Shown one piece after another: positions 31,442 through 42,640 of a stretch of DNA of 64,000 nt. The stretch spans positions 36,152-100,151 of the forward strand of contig JABUSB010000001.1 in NCBI GenBank assembly GCA_021444005.1. The letters are read 5' to 3'. The translations under genes were made by a program, and so were the position numbers. Under the pieces are notes generated by a model, which was not told the DNA's origin, searched no databases, and saw nothing but the letters and a program-made list of their open reading frames with translations. Source of the DNA: Malacoplasma sp. (GTDB taxonomy: Bacteria > Bacillota_I > Bacilli_A > Mycoplasmatales > Mycoplasmoidaceae). How positions within the stretch are numbered: the first letter of the stretch is position 1; each line of letters opens with the position of its first letter.

Positions 31442-32359
31442 TTAGAAATCTTCTTCAACAATTTTGATATCTTCAAAATAAGTGTCAGAAGTTACATCAT
31501 AGATATCAAAATCAATTGGTTTGTTAACGTTTTTAATTCTTTCTTCTTCTGTTGGTAAATCAATTAATACTTTGTGTTCATAATATTGCTCATAAGCAAT
31601 TCCAGAACCATTATATAAATGTTTATATAAGATAGTAATGTATTTAGAAGATAATGCGGATTCGTTTTCAATTAAAATTCCGTCTAAATCATAGTTTGTA
31701 CAAATTGCTTCTACTTCATCGTTCACAATTTCACCACCATAAAGAATTGGTAAATTGTTTCCCACATAGTATCCAAATTTGTTTCTTAAAAACTCACGAA
31801 TGATTTTGATCGTATCAAAAACAAATTTAAGATCAAAACGGTTTCCCAAATCGCCAATAAAGTTAGGTTTGTACACAATATAGACTTTATCAATTAATTC
31901 AATTGATTCTAAATCTGCAAAGATTTGGTCGATTTGCAATTTTAGATTTTCTTTTGTATTTTCTTTTGATAAATCTAACATTGTTTCCTCAATAAAAACT
32001 ACAGCTTTTAAATTATTTTTCACTAACTTATGTAGTTTTGCATTGATTTGGTAATTCTTTTCTTTAAAATCAACTTTTACATCAGGGTGACCCAATAATG
32101 TAGTTTTGATTCCATAATCTTTCAATTCAACTCATGAAATACTACCTGTATGGTTCCCCAATGTTGGTAACGATACATTTTGAGCAATTACTTCAATATT
32201 TTTATCACCCACTAAGCTAAGACTTGGAATAATACCTAAATATGAAGGGGCAACTAATAATTTAACATTTTCAATAGCACCGATGTTTTTGAAAAACTTA
32301 GTAATTGAAATGTAGTCAGCATTCATTTTTCAATTTGCAATCAAAATCTTTTCACGCAT
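31442..32359 (-). CDS. Triosephosphate isomerase-like protein, probably catalytically dead
   Basis: The fold is recognisable along 250 residues: IANWKMN with the catalytic Lys (residue 11), LVAPSYLGIIPSL, IEVIAQNVSLPTLGNHTGSIS, LLGHPDV with the catalytic His (91), VVFIEET in place of CVGET, and ILYGGEIVND in place of YGGSV. The catalytic-base position, normally AYEPVWAIGTG with Glu165, reads VYKPNFIGDLG, so Glu is Lys164 and the lid loop is altered. HSERR is HPDVKV. A ~50-residue acidic tail follows the barrel (305 aa against ~250). It starts 2 bases after the GpmI-like gene and has an AGGAG ribosome site. Probably a structural or regulatory pseudoenzyme. Confidence 0.85.
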
Positions 32360-32361
32360 TG

Positions 32362-35300
32362 TTATTCTCCTAAAGGTTCACTATATTGGCTAAAATCAAT
32401 CATTTGATTATTTTTCTTTCAAGCCTCGCTTAAGCGGTTATAGTCTTTAACATCATGTTTTGCTTTTTTGAACTGGTTGTTTTCTGAAACTATTTGTTCT
32501 GCATCAGATGCAATATCTTCTTTGATGTTGTCAACATTTAGATATTCATCACAGCGTTTTTGAACTCAAGCTGCGGTCATATCATATTCTTTACGCATTC
32601 GAATTCTCACATCATTAATGTCATCAACAATAATTGGGTTACCGTTTTCATCAAGCTCAACTTCTTTTTTAAGTTCTTTTTCATTGGCTTCATTTTCGTC
32701 TTCTTCTTTTTCAAACGAAATCATTGTATTGTCAAATTCACGGTATAAACTTGCATAATTTAAGAACTTAGTTTCTAGATTAACTTGATTTTCTAAGTTA
32801 ATTCCTTCATCAAATTCACCATCATACACAATTGCTTCTTTTGCAACATTTATTTTAATGTTGTAATTCATATTAAATTTATACACAATTTTCTTAATTG
32901 CAATAAAGCTTGAGTTATAGTGGTTTTTCAAATCTGAATTGTATAATCGGTAAATTCCTACAATTTTCGATGTTAGTGGGTTTAGTAGTGAAAGGGGTAC
33001 ATTGTAAATATCTGATAAATCAAGATTATTTAATTTATTGATAGCATATTCCCTAGTTTCTTGGAAACGGTTATTGAATGCTTGTAGTTTGTCATTATTA
33101 GAATCAACAACATCAATTACATCTTCAAAGTAATCATAATATGACACAATTGGGTATAGTCAGTTGTTAATTGCAACAGTTTCAGCATCAATTTCGTTTT
33201 CTTCAATAATATCTTCATTCTTATTATCAAAGTCATCTGCTACTACAACTTTTGGTGCAACGTATTCTTCATAAACTTCACTAACTTCAGGTTTAATTAA
33301 TTCATAAAATTGGGCAATTGCAAATGCATCGTTTGTTTTTAAAATCTCAGCTTCTGAATACCATATCTTTTCAAAGAACATAAATGGTAATACATTGCTT
33401 AGCACTTTTTCTAACAACTTAGGCTTTTTGTTTACATCAAAGCTACGTGATACATTTTCTAATAAATCAAATTTAACCGAATTAATTCATTTATCATTTC
33501 TTAAGAAGTTCGTATTTCACAACCTTTTATCAAAGAAACGGTTTGATAATTTAGAGATCTTTTGTAATTTGATTTCATCATTAAACAAAGTTTGGAATGT
33601 TTTTTGGTAATTAATATCTAATCCCACAAAATCCACTTTGTTATATTCCACATAATTTAGTAAAACATTATAAAGTTTTTTTCTTGCATCTGGGGTTAAA
33701 AGAATTTTTTCAGTAACATTAACCAATTCTTTTAACACAACATACTTTTGTTTTTCTGCTAAAAACTGTTCATTTTTAATAAATTCACTATAAAAGTTTA
33801 GTTTGTTATATTCAAATTCTTGAATTAAGTCATTGGTAATTTCATTTTTCCAAAGTTCGAAAGCATCATTTAATGAATTTTCAATTTTAGTTTTTGAAAA
33901 ATTTGGATTAATCAAAGATGTATAGAATAAACGGTGTTCTGCATCTAGTGAATCTAAAGTTGATAATACTGAAGAGTAAATGCCTAAGAAGTTACTATAC
34001 AAATGCTTTGCTGATAAATCCCCATTTGTGTAAACAAAAGGTACTGGAGAACTTTTGTTAAATGGAATTAGATTTAAGTGTTTGTCTAACATTTTTTCAC
34101 AAGCACCATATGCTGATGTGAAAGCAATGATGTTACCAGTTGAGCGACATAAGTTTACAAGTCTTCCCAAATGTAAATCAAAGTATTCAATAGTTGAGAT
34201 TAACAAGTTTAGATCTGAAGTTTTAGCAGCCTCAGCAATTGTTGGTAGCATTACAAAAATAACATCATACTTGCCAACATTGCTAATTGTTTTGTCAATC
34301 ATTATCTTACTAGATAATTTGTAGTAATCTTTTTCAGTTACCCAATGAGGTGTAGAGATGATTTTTCTCTCCACATTTGGGTGACTGTTTTCTTTACCAA
34401 AGAATTTTTGGATAAATCCTTTTTTGTGATTTAATCCTAATACTAATACTTTGTTATCGTGATCCGCAATTACATTTGCTAACAAGTTGTCAGTTTTGCT
34501 AGCAACTGGGTCTTCAAAAAATAATTCATCAACATTAACGCCATAAATTGGAGCTAAACTTGACATAAACACTGATTTTAATTTTGGTTCACTACGGAAC
34601 ATTTTAGCAAGTGGTGCAAAATCATCTGGATCTGCATTTAAAAACATAATGCTACTTTTTTCATTAACAAAACAATCATCAACACTAACGTTTGCAGCTG
34701 GCAAGATATCTGCATCCATTGTTTTGTTAGCTAAGTTTTCATTAGCATATTCATTGGCACTGCCAAAGAAATTTTCACCCAATCCACAAATTGTTTCAAA
34801 GTAATTTAAAATGTGGTTGTTGTCAATATAACTTCTACCGTGTTTACCAAAAACATAATTTCGTCCACTAATAGTGACAATTGGTGTATTTCTTTTGTAT
34901 AAGAACTTTGAGAAATCAATAAGGGTTTTGTTAAAGTTAAAAGGTTGTTCATCTTGTCCATCCCCAATTAAGTGGAATACAGGTAACAATCCTTTTTTAA
35001 TTAAGATATTGACTAAAAAGAAAAGGTTTTTAACATTGAATTTATTTGTGTTTTGTGACAACATTGTGAAGATGTGCACTTTTTTATCATTAGTGTATTC
35101 ACTTCGTTCTACTAGTTTGTCAAAAATTGCTAAATTATGTAATGACTTACTATTAACTTGTTCTTCAAACATTTCCAGATATGTTTTAATATCTGTTTGT
35201 CCATAAAGCATTTCATAAAAGTTAGCATCAACATCTTTTTTAACAGTTGGCATTAAACGGTTTAATTTAATGGGGTTTCTTTTGCTATCATTGGAAATGA

Positions 35301-35430
35301 TCGCTCAAGGGTAAATCCCTGAAATCAAATAGTTAATATTAGGTTTTTTAGCTAACTTTAAATAGTTACCCTTTCATTTTTTGTTTAAACCGATTCCTTC
35401 TGTTACTAGAAAAATCAATGTATTTTTCAT
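32362..35430 (-). CDS. GpmI-like (phosphoglycerate mutase fold) protein lacking metal ligands, with 500-residue extension
   Basis: A 1022-aa protein without signal peptide. Residues ~1-510 follow the cofactor-independent mutase: LIFLVTEGIGLN (family LDGFG), VFHLIGDGQDEQP (LDGRD), IVTISGRNY (SGRYY), SIMFLNADPDDFAPLAKMF (FNFRPDR), YDVIFVMLPTIAEAAKTS (ANPDMVGHTG), IIAFTSAYGACEKML (ITADHGNAE) and SPVPFV (NPVPVI). All seven known metal-ligand positions (Asp12, Ser62, Asp403, His407, Asp444, His445, His462 in the Geobacillus enzyme) are changed or missing, so it should not be a mutase. Residues ~520-1022 are unrecognised, with acidic and coiled segments. It is 20 bases downstream of the 1352-aa surface-protein gene and coupled to the TIM-like gene. 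Confidence 0.85.
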
Positions 35431-35449
35431 AACTTAACCCTTCTTTTTA

Positions 35450-38400
35450 TTATTTTCAATCAGCATCAATCTTTAATAAGTCTTCAATACTACTAACTTC
35501 AACATTTCGTTTCTTGTGTTGTTCTTGAGTCAATCGTTTATCAAGTACTTTTGCCAATTTCTTAGTTTCAAGTCTATTTTTAAATAACTTGATATAAAGA
35601 ATTGGAGTTAATAGGAGAATGATTGGAATAATTACTGCTAATGAAACAATTAGTATATTAGTGCCTTGATAATTAAGATTTGCTTTGGCAAATCCAGTAT
35701 AAGTTTTTGTAGTTGTCGCCACTGTTTCATTATCATTGTTTAATGTTACAGTTATGGTTAAGGTACCATTAACGTCATCATAAGTTGATTTGATATCCTT
35801 TGTTAACCCGTTACCTAAGTTAACTGTAACTAAAGATGCAATTTGTTCATATGATAAATCAGAAGGAATGCTTCCTTTTAATTTATTAATCGCATCTGAA
35901 GTTTCATTCGCTAATGAAACAGAATAATTAGCTCCTACTAAATCAAAGCCTGATAAAACGTTACTAAAACTATAAACTTTGCCATCTAATGTAATCTTTA
36001 CATACATTGATAGCGTCCCTTTTGCATCATCTGCATTAAATGAAAGTGATAGTGCATCTGGGTTTTCAGCAATTGCAGTTTGTAGTTGGCTCTTCAAAGA
36101 GTTTGAAACATTAGCTACAACTCCCAATTGTGTTAAGAAATCTGATCCAGAGCTTTGAATTAAGGTTAATGCATTTGATGGTGAAGACGCAGTAATTGCA
36201 GCATTAGAATTACCAAGTTCTGCAAATGATTTTCACACAATTGAATCTACTGAATCTTGGACTTGTTTTAAACCATTTTTAAGTACTGTAGTGAATGATT
36301 TTTCAGGTAACTTTTGAGTTGTTTGGTTATTAGTTTCACCGCTTTTTTGTCACCAATCAGTAAATGTAATTGTAACTAACACTTCTCCAGATGCATTCAT
36401 CGGAGTAGTTGTAATTGTATGACTTAATTGGTCAGCAGAATTAGTATATACAAACAATCCTGGATAGTTTGTTTGCAAGTATTCTGGTGTTACTTGAGAT
36501 GGTGTCATATCTGCAAATGCAGTTGCAGTTAATGTACCTCAACTAAAACCAGGCATATTTGTTGGTGCCCCAGAAAAATTTGTATTAGTAGTTGTAAATC
36601 CAGTAAATTTATAACTATAAGTTGGGTTTAGTCCATTAATTTGCTGGTTAAATGTAATTGCAATTGTAAGTGTACCTAATGAATCATCTGGATTTAAACT
36701 TAATGTAACTGCATTTTTATTGTTATTGTCAAGCCCTGCAATTAAGTTGTAAACATAGTTTGACATATCAATAAAATTGAATAAGAAAGTTTTGTCAGTA
36801 TTAATTAAGTTTACTAATGAACTTGGAGTTTGGGTATTTAATTGCACTTGTGTTTGTGCTTGTCCAGTACCCGCAGTATATGATGTATTTAATACTGTTT
36901 GGTTATTTACAAAGTTAAAATACACATTTTGATTCACTAACGGATCTGCTTGAAATACAGTCGCAGTTGTGAATGAATAGTTAACATTCGTTTTGCTTCC
37001 AATTTTAGGAATGGTAATGTTAACAAACAATTTACCAGTTGAATCTAATGGGTATAATTGTACTTCAGTATCATCTGGGCTTGAGATGATATTGTTGTTA
37101 ATCAATTGCGTGCTTGAGAATGCATTACCAAAGATGATGAAGTTATCAATAATATCTTGAGAAGTTACATTTGATGGTAATGTAGTTGAGAATTGATTAG
37201 TTAATGTGGTTTTTAAATTTGGATTTGCATTTAAATAATCATCAGTAATAAATGTAACTGAAGTATCTAATCCATTAAAGTAATCAATTGCAAAATAAGG
37301 ATTAGAATCATCTCCTAATGTGATTGTTTGTGAGTAATCATTTTGCAGTTTACCACCAACTCACGCAACATCAGATTTAATCGTTACGGCTAATGTTCCT
37401 TTTGTGTCATCTGGTGTTAGTGTCATTGTGTAGTTTCCAGCGTTTTGGATATTTAAAATTTTATCCAAATCACTTTCTGTTACTTTACTCGGGATTAAAC
37501 TTGTAATTGATGCTGGAACACTTGATCTGTCTTTTTGAGTTACAGAAACATCTGCATTGGTAAATGTATAAACTTGAGTAGCTAAAGTAACTTCAGTTGG
37601 AGAAGTTGTTGTAATGCTACCATTTTGTATACTTCTCAATTTTTGAATGAAACTAATTGAAACTGAATAATTTCCATTGCTGTTAGCAATTTGAGTTACT
37701 GAATTTACTTTTGCAGTAAATTCAGGCTCTCCAAATACAGAGTCAAATGATTCTACATTAATAAATTCAGAAGCATTATTTTGGATATAAGTACTAAATG
37801 TTGCACTGGCTTGTCCAGAAGTAGTGTTTGCACCTTCAGTTACTTTTTGGTACAAAATTGCAGTTTGAATTTCACTTTGTGGCACTAATGCAATTGAAGC
37901 TACAAACTCAGTACGGTTGTTAATGTTATTTGACCCCATTTGACCAACTAAGTTTGTACCACTAAATTGAATAATTGACCCATCAGTCATTTGTGCATAC
38001 CAGTTTGCATCATTCTTTAATGTAAAGACATTAAAGATTAATTTAGAGTCATTATTATTAGTCGTTAAATTACTAAAGTCATATAAAAGTGAGATTGAAG
38101 TAAAGTCAGCACTAATTTGGACTGCTTTGTTATCACTCAATAGTGCTACATAACCACTATTGCTACCGTCATCCGCATAAAGGGGTGAAATAGATACTAT
38201 AAATGATTTTGATACATTTGTTAGGGTTGTAAAATTAACATCACTGCTGCCACCATTAAAGACACTTGGGTCTATAGGAGTGGATAATACTGTAGTTGAA
38301 TTAGTAGATGAAATTAATAGATTTGCATTTGTATCGTCATCTGCAATTGAAACAATGAAGTTATTAACAGAAGTTGCAGTTGATGCAACAGGTGTAGTTG

Positions 38401-39508
38401 TTTGTGTTTCAGTTGTTGTTGAAGTTGAATCTGTATTACCCATTAGTTCGTTAACTTCATTTGTATCTAAACTTACAGAAAATAAAGAATCAGTATCAAC
38501 AACTGGATCTGTAGTGTTAGTTGCAAGTCTTAATATTGTTGCATAGTTAGTAACTGGTTCTAGTTTATCAACTTTATCTTTTTGGAATACAAAATAGATA
38601 AAGTTTTGGTCAGTATAAATTGTAGCCAACTTAGAGTTAAGCGTTGTAGTAGAGTTACCATCTGTACCAGTAGTAGTAGTAGTAGTAGAGAAATAGCTAT
38701 TAATTAAATCATTTGAGATTGTAGTTGTTTTTGAAGCGATACTAGTACTCAATGTAACAGATGTTGTGTTGTATACTGAGACATTGAATGTGTTTCCACT
38801 GCTACTAGATTTAGAAATTTCAAAAACACTAGCATTAAAAGTGCTAGATGAATTAGAAACAATATAGTATTGTGCATCAGTTGGTGCTGTATTATCCAAC
38901 TGGCAACTTCCTTTTAAAGTACCATCAGTTCCAATTGATACTAAGTAGTAATTATTATTATTATTGGATTTTACAACTGTTAAATAAACTGCTTCACTAT
39001 TTGCAAATGCAGGAATATAAGCTACTGCAACAAAGGATGCTCCAGTATTTTTTTGACTATTATTACTGTTTTGCGGTAAATTAGTCAAACTACTTGCAGT
39101 ATAAGTTCAAGCTTTATTGCTAGTACTTTCTGCTGTAATGTTATAACAAGTTAATACTTCATATTTATCATTAGTAGTAGTAGAGATACTACTACTACTT
39201 TTATATGTACTTGTTGTACTTGTCAACATTACAAAAGAAGAGTAAGAAGCATCATATGCAATATTTTGTTTTGGTGAACTTAAATTTGCATCATTGGTAC
39301 TACTTATATTTCAAGGTAGCAAATAAGAAGAAGCATTCGAGCTGTCTTTTTGCAAAGAAGAACTAGCTTTAGTAGCATTATTAGTTGAAGTGGAATGGTT
39401 ACTAAAACCATTAACTCCACCCACAACTGCTAATCCCATAGTAGCTGAGATTCCCAATGTTACTAAAGAAGCATAAATTCGTTTTCTAATTCTTTTAATT
39501 TTTCTCAT
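35450..39508 (-). CDS. Large surface protein with C-terminal transmembrane helix and six repeated domains
   Basis: A 1352-aa protein. A basic start and hydrophobic helix (residues ~10-33, YASLVTLGISATMGLAVVGG, no lipobox Cys) act as export signal. The middle is Ser/Thr/Asn-rich. From residue ~700 a motif of the form D-x-x-G-x-L-x-V-x-I recurs about every 100 residues (PDDTKGTLAVTIK ~705, LDSTGKLFVNITI ~823, PDDSLGTLTIAITF ~939, MNASGEVLVTITF ~1038, DDAKGTLSMYVKI ~1163, DDVNGTLTITVTL ~1244). This recalls the mycoplasma lipoprotein-associated repeat (Pfam Lipoprotein_17), not verified. One helix near residue 1290 (ILIVSLAVIIPIILLL) and a ~50-residue basic cytoplasmic tail end it. ATG 39508 has GAGGTGGG upstream. 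Confidence 0.85.
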
Positions 39509-39522
39509 ATTGCCCACCTCAA

Positions 39523-42396
39523 TTATTTACCCTTCTTACTTTTAAAAGCTTTTGCTTTTGTCTTAGGTTCTTGTTTTGTTTTTGATTTAACCCCTAAAAC
39601 ATTATTGTGATAGTTTTTAAAGTTTCTCAATCTTGCACGTCTTAACAAGATTGCAAACAATACAGATCCCAATACAAAAGATAAAATAACAGCAATTGAA
39701 ACACTTATAACTGCAGTTAAATTCTTTGGCGGTTTAAAATCACTTTCATTATCATATTGGTTATTAATAAACCCAGTAAGTCGTGTTAAAAAGGTTTTTT
39801 GTGCATTTGTAGTTGTAATATCTTCTTGGTTATAAAAAGGTAATGTTACCTCAACTGTTAGTGAGTTATCTGAAACATCTGGAAAGATTTGCACATTATT
39901 TTGGGTTAAGGTACCATTTGCAAATAGTGCAATGTTTTTTAAATATAAATCAATTACATCACTCTTAGTAATCGTAGATAATGGAATTGATAATAATGAT
40001 TGGGATACATCATCTTGTGCTAATCAAGAATATGATGTTAGTTGACTTGTAGTGCTTGTTTTTAGAAAACCAACAAACATTTGCGAATAGATATATCCAT
40101 TAGTACTAGTTAGTGCACTGTTATTAGTGTTGTTTTTACTTACTAATACAGTAAGGGTTCCGTTTGTATCATCTGGTAATAATGAAATGGTTACATCATC
40201 TAATTTAGTAATAGTAGGAGATGTAAAGAATGGGATTGTTTGGGGAGATGTAAAGTATTGTCCAGAGTTTGTAACTAATAGTGAATAAGTTAAATTAGAT
40301 GGAGTGATATTAGCTCAAGTCGGGTTTGATGTCATTACTTGTTGACTAGTATTTCAAGTAATAGTTAATGCATCTTTACCACTTGTAGCTTGGGTAGATG
40401 ATGAATATTGGTAGTAAGGAAATACAAATGATTGTTGGAATATTTTGTCAGTCCCAGATCCGTTCCAATTTGGAAATGTAAGTCTTACAGTGATAGCACT
40501 TTGGTTTACACCACTACCTGCAACTCATCCAGTATCAGTTTGTGTAGTACCACTAGTTACTTCTGCATCTGGATTATCAGCTGGAGGGGTACCATACACT
40601 ATAGTTGCAGTTCGATCTAATGCTTGTACATCACTTGTAGTATCTAAGAATTGATTTGTAAACAATCTGACAAATTCAGCATTATCTTTGTTTTTATTAA
40701 ATTCATTTACAACATCATAACTACTTGATAATCCATATTGTGAAAGTACATCAACTGATTTCCAAGTTAAGATTAAATTTTCACTTGCAGTTGTTGTAGT
40801 GTTAAACGTACCTGCAGAGAATGTTACTGTGTATAATTGATTATCAACAACAGCATCAGAATAAACACTGAAACCACTATATGTTAATACTAGTTGCAAG
40901 CTACCATCAGTATTATTAGGGTTAGCTTGAACACCAGTTATCATAATATTGTTTTTGTTATCTTGAATTTGTTTCAAAATTCCACCAGTTGCAGATTGAG
41001 TTCCAGTACCTGATGTTGTTGAAGATGAATTAGGGTTGTTTATATCATAGAAATTATATTTATTGTTTGCATATGAATAGGTAACAATCGGTGTTGGGTT
41101 TTGTGCATTAGCACTTTGTAATAATCCTGTACCAGATGATAATAAACTAATAAGTGTTGGTGTCCCACCTTTTGGACTTGAAAATTGTGATGCTGTAAGA
41201 CTTGAAACTTGTTGTCTCGAAGTTCCTGTTGCACCATTAAATATTGAGTTATTTGTTGTAGTACCAGCTGTTGTGCTTTGTGTAGTACTTAAAACTCAAG
41301 TTCTAATATTTTGTTCCACATTTAAATCTACTGTGTTTCTAGTACCAGAAGCATTAAGAAATCCACCAAAGTATTTAGTAATAGTTATTGGACTAGTAGA
41401 TTGTGTTTGCGAAGAACCTCCGCCTTGTCCTTGAGAACTTGACCCACTATTTGAATTAGTAAATTCAGATGGATATGATTCACCTCAACTTTGTGGAGTT
41501 GTGTTGTAAAAAGAAAAATCAACTTTATACAAGCCATATTGGTTGTTAGTAGCAGTATTGCCATTTAAATCAACTGCACTAACAGTAATTGATGTATAGT
41601 TGTCAGATGATGCATTATTGTTTTTATCAGTCTTTAATGCTGGTAAAGTGTCTGTATCATCTAACATATTATTTCAAACATCATCAGCAGTTAAAGTAGT
41701 GATAGTTGAGTTAGAAATATAGTTTTGTAAATCTTGATCAGATTTAAGGGCAAATTTATAAGTTTTAGGTACTATTCAATTTTTTAGGTTTTCTATTTTT
41801 GCAGTTGAGAAAACATTATTATCACTTGGATTTTTATTGTTAATTGAGTAATTACTAAAAGTAAAACCAGTATCATCTGATTTGTAATTTCCACTTTGTG
41901 AAGTACCACCACCTCCACTTGATCCACCAGAAGTAGTATTAGATTTTGTTGCATCAGCAAAATCAGTAGTGTTAGTGTTATTGTTTCCCAAATAAGTTAC
42001 AGATATTAAAAAATTAACATAACCTAGGTTTATGTTTTTTTCAGTTATCGGTAATATAATTACAGAAAAATTTTGGACATTAGAGCTTGGCATTAACAAC
42101 TTCTGCAGGTCTTCAGCTTTAATTTGGTCTGCTGTTAATCCAGAGGATTCTACACTATTAGATACTGAGAATGTTGGTAAACTTTGAGAAGTGCTAGTGC
42201 TGGTTGCTAATGCTTGGTTAGTAGTATCTCCTTTAGTAATCGAGATAGAGGGGTTATTAGTTGCATTTGAAACATTAGCTGCTGCTCAACCTAAGGCAAC
42301 AACTAAGGAAGCAAAAATACCAGAAGAGAAAATGAAATATTTATGTTTTTTGTTTTTTTTAAAAGAAGATTTTGAAGTAGTTTTTAATTTACTCAT
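39523..42396 (-). CDS. Large surface protein with C-terminal transmembrane helix (first gene of operon)
   Basis: A 957-aa protein with the same plan as its neighbour. Its N terminus is very basic (KSSFKKNKKHKY), followed by a hydrophobic signal helix (FIFSSGIFASLVVALGW). A Ser/Thr/Asn/Gly-rich ectodomain contains Gly-rich linkers around residues ~155-170 and ~320-330, and copies of the D-x-x-G-x-L-x-V motif (NNTDGSLQLVLTY ~497, PDDTNGTLTVLVS ~744, PDVSDNSLTVEVTL ~844). Then come a helix (ISVSIAVILSFVLGSVLFAILL) and a Lys/Arg-rich cytoplasmic tail. GGAG lies 9 bases before the ATG. It ends 14 bases before the 1352-aa gene. Likely a paralogue of that protein by architecture; adhesion is inferred. 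Confidence 0.83.
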
Positions 42397-42442
42397 AATT
42401 GTAATCTCCAAAATACATAACCAGAATGATATAGATTATTAA

Positions 42443-42474
42443 AACCTAATTATATATATTTTAGGTTATTGCAA
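42443..42474 (-). promoter_or_regulatory. Probable promoter of the surface/pseudoenzyme operon with inverted repeat
   Basis: On the minus strand a TATAAT lies at 42454-42449, with TTGCAA at 42474-42469 (14-base spacing, short for a -35). An inverted repeat AACCTAA (42443-42449) / TTAGGTT (42461-42467) spans the -10 region. The start codon is 47 bases downstream of the repeat. Confidence 0.5.
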
Positions 42475-42640
42475 TATATAAATCAATGTAGAAGAATCAA
42501 ATTATTTAATAGAATATTAAAAAATTATATATAATTAAGGTTTATAGTTTTTTAAAAATCTTTAAATTTTGCATAAATTTACAGTTTGAAAAATAAAAAA
42601 TTTACCATTTTTTAGTGGCAAATTTCATAATATTTTTGTT

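Noticed and set aside
35450..42396. Apparent degraded array of small ORFs
   Set aside because: With UGA as Trp they merge into two uninterrupted proteins of 957 and 1352 aa in consistent frames.
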